From contig CAYMLQ010000010.1 in the NCBI GenBank assembly GCA_964390795.1, forward strand, positions 1 to 44,302: a stretch of DNA of 44,302 nucleotides, in the 5' to 3' direction. The position numbers and the translations under genes are program-made. Positions 41,225 through 44,302 of the stretch are shown in pieces; the first letter of the stretch is position 1, and each line of letters starts with the position of its first letter. The notes under the pieces were generated by a model that had not been told where the DNA came from, did not search any database, and was given only the letters and a program-made list of their open reading frames with translations. This stretch comes from CAYMLQ01 sp964390795. Lineage in GTDB: Bacteria; Verrucomicrobiota; Kiritimatiellia; RFP12; UBA1067.

Positions 41225-42097
41225 TTACTTCTCGCCCAGGAACTTGACGAGCAGCGGTTCCAGCGCTTGGGCCCAAACCTCATAGCCTTGGGCGTTGGGA
41301 TGAACCGTGTCGGCCATCAGTTCCTTCTTGGGCAGGCCGTTCGCGTCGGCGAAGCCGGGCCAGAGGTCGAGAAAGGTGACGTAGCCGAGAGCCTCCAGTT
41401 TCACGATGCGGCGGTTGATCTCGCGGATCGGCTCGACAAAGTGCGCGGGGCTGCGCGGCAGCACGCTCAGGAGCACGATTTTCGTGGCGGGCGACTTGGC
41501 GTGGACGCTCCTGCAGACCGCCTCGATCCCTTCGGCGATCTCGGCGGGCGAGTTCTCGCGGGCGTTCTTCGTGCCCGTGCGGTTGTTGGTGCCGATCAGC
41601 AGCACGGCGACTTTGGGCTTCAGCCCCGCGAACTCGCCGTTGTCCAGCCGCCACAGGACGTTCTGCGTGCGGTCCCAGCCGAAGCCGAGGTTCACCACGT
41701 TGCGCTTGCCGTAATAGCGGGCCCAGACGTTCGAACCGCGGTGGACGGTCGAGGGTGTCCGATCGCCGAACATGTGGGTGATGGAGTCGCCGATGAAGAC
41801 GATGTCGGCGGGCTGCGTCTTGATCAGCTCCTTGACCTGCTCGTGGCGCTGGTACCAGTCATAGAAATCGTTCTCCAGCTTGGGCACGGGCAGGACGGCG
41901 GTGTTGGTGACGGCAATTTGGGCAAACGTCGGCAAGGTCAACAACAGCATCAAGAGAAAGCAGCAACGGGCGTACGCCCGCGGTAGGGACGCCTCCCCGA
42001 GGCGTCCGCGGACGGTTCGGGGAACCGTCCCTGCCCGATGAAACAGAGTCGCTAAACCATGCGTTCCGCTCGCGACTTCGCCAAGGTTTGTCGGCAT
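41225..42097 (-). CDS. Secreted SGNH/GDSL hydrolase
   Basis: About 290 aa from an ATG at 42097 (AAAGGA upstream). Blocks of the family: IVFIGDSITHMF (Ser of GDS), NLGFGWDRTQN, LIGTNNRTGT (block III), and DTVHPNAQGY (Asp and His). Such enzymes deacetylate sugars or lipids. The hydrophobic export segment (CCFLLMLLLTLPTFAQ) begins only about 47 residues after this Met, because a REP-like double hairpin lies in the leader and is translated as GTVPRTVRGRLGEASLPRA. Translation may really begin near the hydrophobic segment (Met at 41950 or a nearby TTG), in which case the upstream frame is coincidental. A longer frame to 42289 is open but overlaps the next small gene. Confidence 0.82.
   Translation of the reverse strand: MPTNLGEVASGTHGLATLFHRAGTVPRTVRGRLGEASLPRAYARCCFLLMLLLTLPTFAQIAVTNTAVLPVPKLENDFYDWYQRHEQVKELIKTQPADIVFIGDSITHMFGDRTPSTVHRGSNVWARYYGKRNVVNLGFGWDRTQNVLWRLDNGEFAGLKPKVAVLLIGTNNRTGTKNARENSPAEIAEGIEAVCRSVHAKSPATKIVLLSVLPRSPAHFVEPIREINRRIVKLEALGYVTFLDLWPGFADANGLPKKELMADTVHPNAQGYEVWAQALEPLLVKFLGEK
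41983..42034. repeat. REP/BIME-like inverted double hairpin
   Basis: Two adjacent perfect hairpins, each with a 9-bp stem and a 3-nt loop, stand 2 bp apart: GGACGCCTC/GAGGCGTCC (41987-42007, loop CCC) and GGACGGTTC/GAACCGTCC (42010-42030, loop GGG). A tetranucleotide GTAG (41983-41986) abuts the first on the + strand and GCAG (42034-42031) abuts the second on the - strand. GTAG at the foot of an imperfect or perfect hairpin in inverted pairs is the hallmark of REP/BIME elements mobilised by RAYT transposases, one of which is encoded 9.3 kb away. Confidence 0.75.
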
Positions 42098-42111
42098 GAT
42101 GAATCCTTTTT

Positions 42112-42273
42112 TTAATCCAAGTAATCGCGATGGAAGCGCCAGCCCAGATAGACCCCGGCCAAGCTGCCGACGCCGCTGAGGAGGAAACCGGTCATGAAGC
42201 CGACTTTGGCGCCGAGCCACCAGCCGGCCCATCCGCCAACCGTCATCCCGATGAAAATACAGATCTTTCGCAC
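42112..42273 (-). CDS. Small glycine-rich membrane protein
   Basis: A 53-aa product read from GTG at 42273 with GGAGAGG about 8 nt upstream. It is hydrophobic and glycine-rich: two spans (ICIFIGMTVGGWAGWWLG and VGFMTGFLLSGVGSLAGVYL) and a charged end RFHRDYLD. The GxxxG spacing is typical of glycine-zipper helical pairs. It is separated from the downstream SGNH hydrolase start by 14 bp, so they may share a transcript. No function can be assigned. Confidence 0.6.
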   Translation of the reverse strand: MRKICIFIGMTVGGWAGWWLGAKVGFMTGFLLSGVGSLAGVYLGWRFHRDYLD

Positions 42274-42352
42274 AGGCGTACCTCTCCAAGCAACTGTCAG
42301 CGTGATCCGAGCTTGGCCGATCAGCTTCCTGATCAGAACTTGGGTGAACAGT

Positions 42353-44302
42353 CTACAGCAGAAGCAGTCGCTTCTTCAATCCCTCCGCCAGCCAAACAGG
42401 GACGACAGACAGGGGGACCTCGCGCAGTTCCTTCGGCTCGATCTTGTGGAGCCCGCCGCCGTAGGCACGACCTGCATGCAAGATCGCTGCCATGGGAATA
42501 GCATTGAGCGCCTCGCCGAATTCGAGCATACGTAGGCGGTCGCCGCCAAGCAGTTCGGCAAGTTCAACAGTCGGATACAGATTCAGAAAAACATTGGTCA
42601 CGATGGCCGATGAAAAATTGACAAAAAAACGGATCGGGCAGGAACGCTGGTCTCTTGAGCGTCCCATGTACGAAACGAGGAAGGGCGCGGGTTCCCTCTT
42701 CTCTTGAAAATACCACGCATCGCGCTGGGAGCACAAATGACGCTCGGGCAGCCCCTGCGTGACGCCCACTTCCAAGTACGACCACAAGCCTGCATAGTTC
42801 CGCTTAATCTCGTCGGGTGACGCGGTACAGTCCAACAGATAGCCGAACCGCTCAACTTTCGGTGTGCCGTCGCAGGCGGACTCGATCACAGGGTTGCGGA
42901 CATATCGTGGACTGGGCAAAATCGGCTTTAGGTATTGCCGCGGGATTTCGTATTTGTCGATGGTTGCCTGATCCATGATGAAGTAGTCATTCGCGCCGGT
43001 GGCAATCCCTCTTCGCACCGTAAAAAGATCTTTAAGACGAATGCCCGTCGACACGCTGAGGTCAGCCCCAAAATGGGACATAGTCCACTTGTTCAACGTT
43101 CGGAGTTCTGAAAGCGGCACGCTTCTCTTTACTCGCGCATCGACCGCACTACCGCCGAACGACATTTCACAGTGGGCGTCCCTTGACGGCTTTGCCTTGC
43201 GGTAGGTCACGATACAGGAAGACACGAGGGCGTCGTCAAACTGCACCTCATCCGGATCGAAATGGTGAACCGATAACAGCGTCACTCGCGTGGCAAGGTA
43301 GTCACGGAGCACCTGACCGTAATTCACGTAGAGAAATTCAGCGGGCAAGAGCCAAGTCGCGACCGCGCCTTCCGCCAGCAGCGCGTCCGCCAGCAACATG
43401 AAATAGACATACAAGCCCGAGAGTCCGCTGGGTTGAAGCCCGAGACGTTGCACAACCAGCGACTGCAACCGGAGCTTCTGCTCGGGCGTCAAATGGTGAT
43501 GACGGACATAAGGCGGGTTTGTACACAGAATCGAGAACTGGCCGGAATGGCTCGCGTCCAAGGCAAAGTCGATGAAGTCACAGTTTATGATGTCCAGTCC
43601 ATGCGGCTGCCAGATCTTTTGGGCAATATCCCCATATGAGGGATCGATCTCGCATCCTGTGGCTGATTCGATACGTGAGGCGGTCGTACTTCGGAGAAGG
43701 GCACTGAAAAAAACGCCTGTACCGACGGCGGGCTCAAGAAAGCGCAAGGGGACGTCCGGATCGAGTAAGGACAGCGCATGCTTAACCATCTGATCGGCCA
43801 TCTGAAACGGAGTGGAGAACTGGCCGAGTCTGTTGCGCTCAGCGGCGCCTTTTAGCGAATCCGCCTCTTCTTGGGCTTCAAATCTGTCGGTTTCCTGGGC
43901 ATAGACTTTATCTAAGGCATAACCAACTGCGGTTTCCTTAACATAGGCCGTTTGATTTTTTTTGCTGCCGGAATTGAGAAGCGCTTGAAGGTCGTTTGGA
44001 CGATGCTCCCACACCCAGTCGATGCCTTCCGCCGCTTCATATCCGAGATAGCCTGGCTCAAAATATCCGCACAGAAATAGCAGGAACTTTACTGAATCGC
44101 CATATCGGTCCTTCAACGGACGGAATTTCTGGGCTTCCTCTTTTCGACGTTTATTCGTATTCGTTGCGTCGCCTGCTGACTTGGCCTCTATCAGAACCGG
44201 AAAATCACCCGTTAAGTACGAGAACGGCTTGATAACACAGTCAATCGGGATCACTAGCATCCCATAGGCGGGGCACGGACGGCATGCTGAAGCCGTGGCC
44301 CC
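42353..44302 (-). CDS. Fused restriction endonuclease / N6-adenine methyltransferase, 5' partial
   Basis: The frame is open to the right edge; 649 residues are visible, and the Met at 44260 is internal. The right-hand part contains a PD-(D/E)xK core, GDFPVLIEAKSAG (about 44171-44209), and a GYLGYEAAEGIDWVWEHR block like the XamI-type restriction endonucleases. The following part is an Eco57I/TaqI-class adenine methyltransferase: FSTPFQMADQMVKHAL, SAM motif EPAVGTG (about 43719-43740), catalytic NPPY (about 43509-43523), then a target-recognition tail to the TAG at 42353. A single polypeptide that both modifies and cuts DNA is the type IIC/IIG pattern. XamI recognises GTCGAC, but specificity here cannot be read. 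It flanks the TIR/RyR island and strengthens the defence-island context. Confidence 0.82.
   Translation of the reverse strand, partial: GATASACRPCPAYGMLVIPIDCVIKPFSYLTGDFPVLIEAKSAGDATNTNKRRKEEAQKFRPLKDRYGDSVKFLLFLCGYFEPGYLGYEAAEGIDWVWEHRPNDLQALLNSGSKKNQTAYVKETAVGYALDKVYAQETDRFEAQEEADSLKGAAERNRLGQFSTPFQMADQMVKHALSLLDPDVPLRFLEPAVGTGVFFSALLRSTTASRIESATGCEIDPSYGDIAQKIWQPHGLDIINCDFIDFALDASHSGQFSILCTNPPYVRHHHLTPEQKLRLQSLVVQRLGLQPSGLSGLYVYFMLLADALLAEGAVATWLLPAEFLYVNYGQVLRDYLATRVTLLSVHHFDPDEVQFDDALVSSCIVTYRKAKPSRDAHCEMSFGGSAVDARVKRSVPLSELRTLNKWTMSHFGADLSVSTGIRLKDLFTVRRGIATGANDYFIMDQATIDKYEIPRQYLKPILPSPRYVRNPVIESACDGTPKVERFGYLLDCTASPDEIKRNYAGLWSYLEVGVTQGLPERHLCSQRDAWYFQEKREPAPFLVSYMGRSRDQRSCPIRFFVNFSSAIVTNVFLNLYPTVELAELLGGDRLRMLEFGEALNAIPMAAILHAGRAYGGGLHKIEPKELREVPLSVVPVWLAEGLKKRLLLL

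Noticed and set aside
1..44302. CRISPR array, tRNA or rRNA genes, phage integration module
   Set aside because: No regularly spaced repeats, no cloverleaf or rRNA-like stretch, and no integrase or structural phage gene was recognised on reading both strands.

Overview
The window is GC-rich and densely coded, almost entirely on the + strand. It suggests a bacterium of the PVC group (Verrucomicrobiota/Kiritimatiellota-like). The reasons are very long secreted proteins built from lamin-tail, CotH, formylglycine-enzyme-like and InlB-type modules, short intergenic gaps with ATGA start/stop overlaps, and B12-type radical SAM proteins beside a small fatty-acid/polyene-type cluster. The phylum is an inference from gene content.

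1-11.5 kb looks like part of a specialised lipid or polyene pathway: two radical SAM proteins (the first cut by the left edge), a GT2-DUF2062-acyltransferase fusion, two acyl carrier proteins, a complete ketosynthase, a ketosynthase-like chain-length-factor partner lacking the catalytic Cys, a condensation/CAT-fold acyltransferase and an FAD oxidoreductase. A short beta-propeller protein, a VapBC pair and a small winged-helix-like gene sit between the radical SAM genes and the rest.

11.6-28.2 kb is one surface/export block: VTC-domain protein, DUF4956 membrane protein, HlyD-type adaptor, TolC-type outer-membrane lipoprotein, a 2518-aa CotH protein and a 1549-aa protein with two FGE-like domains. 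The two giant proteins end in a nearly identical C-terminal module, conserved even at DNA level.

28.3-39.7 kb is the most unusual part, a nucleotide-centred conflict island. Three successive large proteins end in, or contain, a RyR domain: Nudix-RelA/SpoT-SLOG-RyR; ribokinase-like-AAA-RyR-degenerate Nudix; and 2TM-TrkA_N-TrkA_N-RyR. A REP-type tyrosine transposase lies between the first two, and a five-helix membrane TIR protein follows the third after a truncated MtfA fragment. Known roles of these domains suggest that a nucleotide signal is made or erased, sensed, and coupled to membrane or NAD effectors. No such activity is shown by the sequence itself.

39.7-44.3 kb holds gene debris, an esterase with EF-hands, a convergent SGNH hydrolase whose leader is interrupted by a REP-like double hairpin, a 53-aa membrane protein, and a fused restriction endonuclease/adenine methyltransferase running off the right edge. 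No rRNA, tRNA or CRISPR array was seen.
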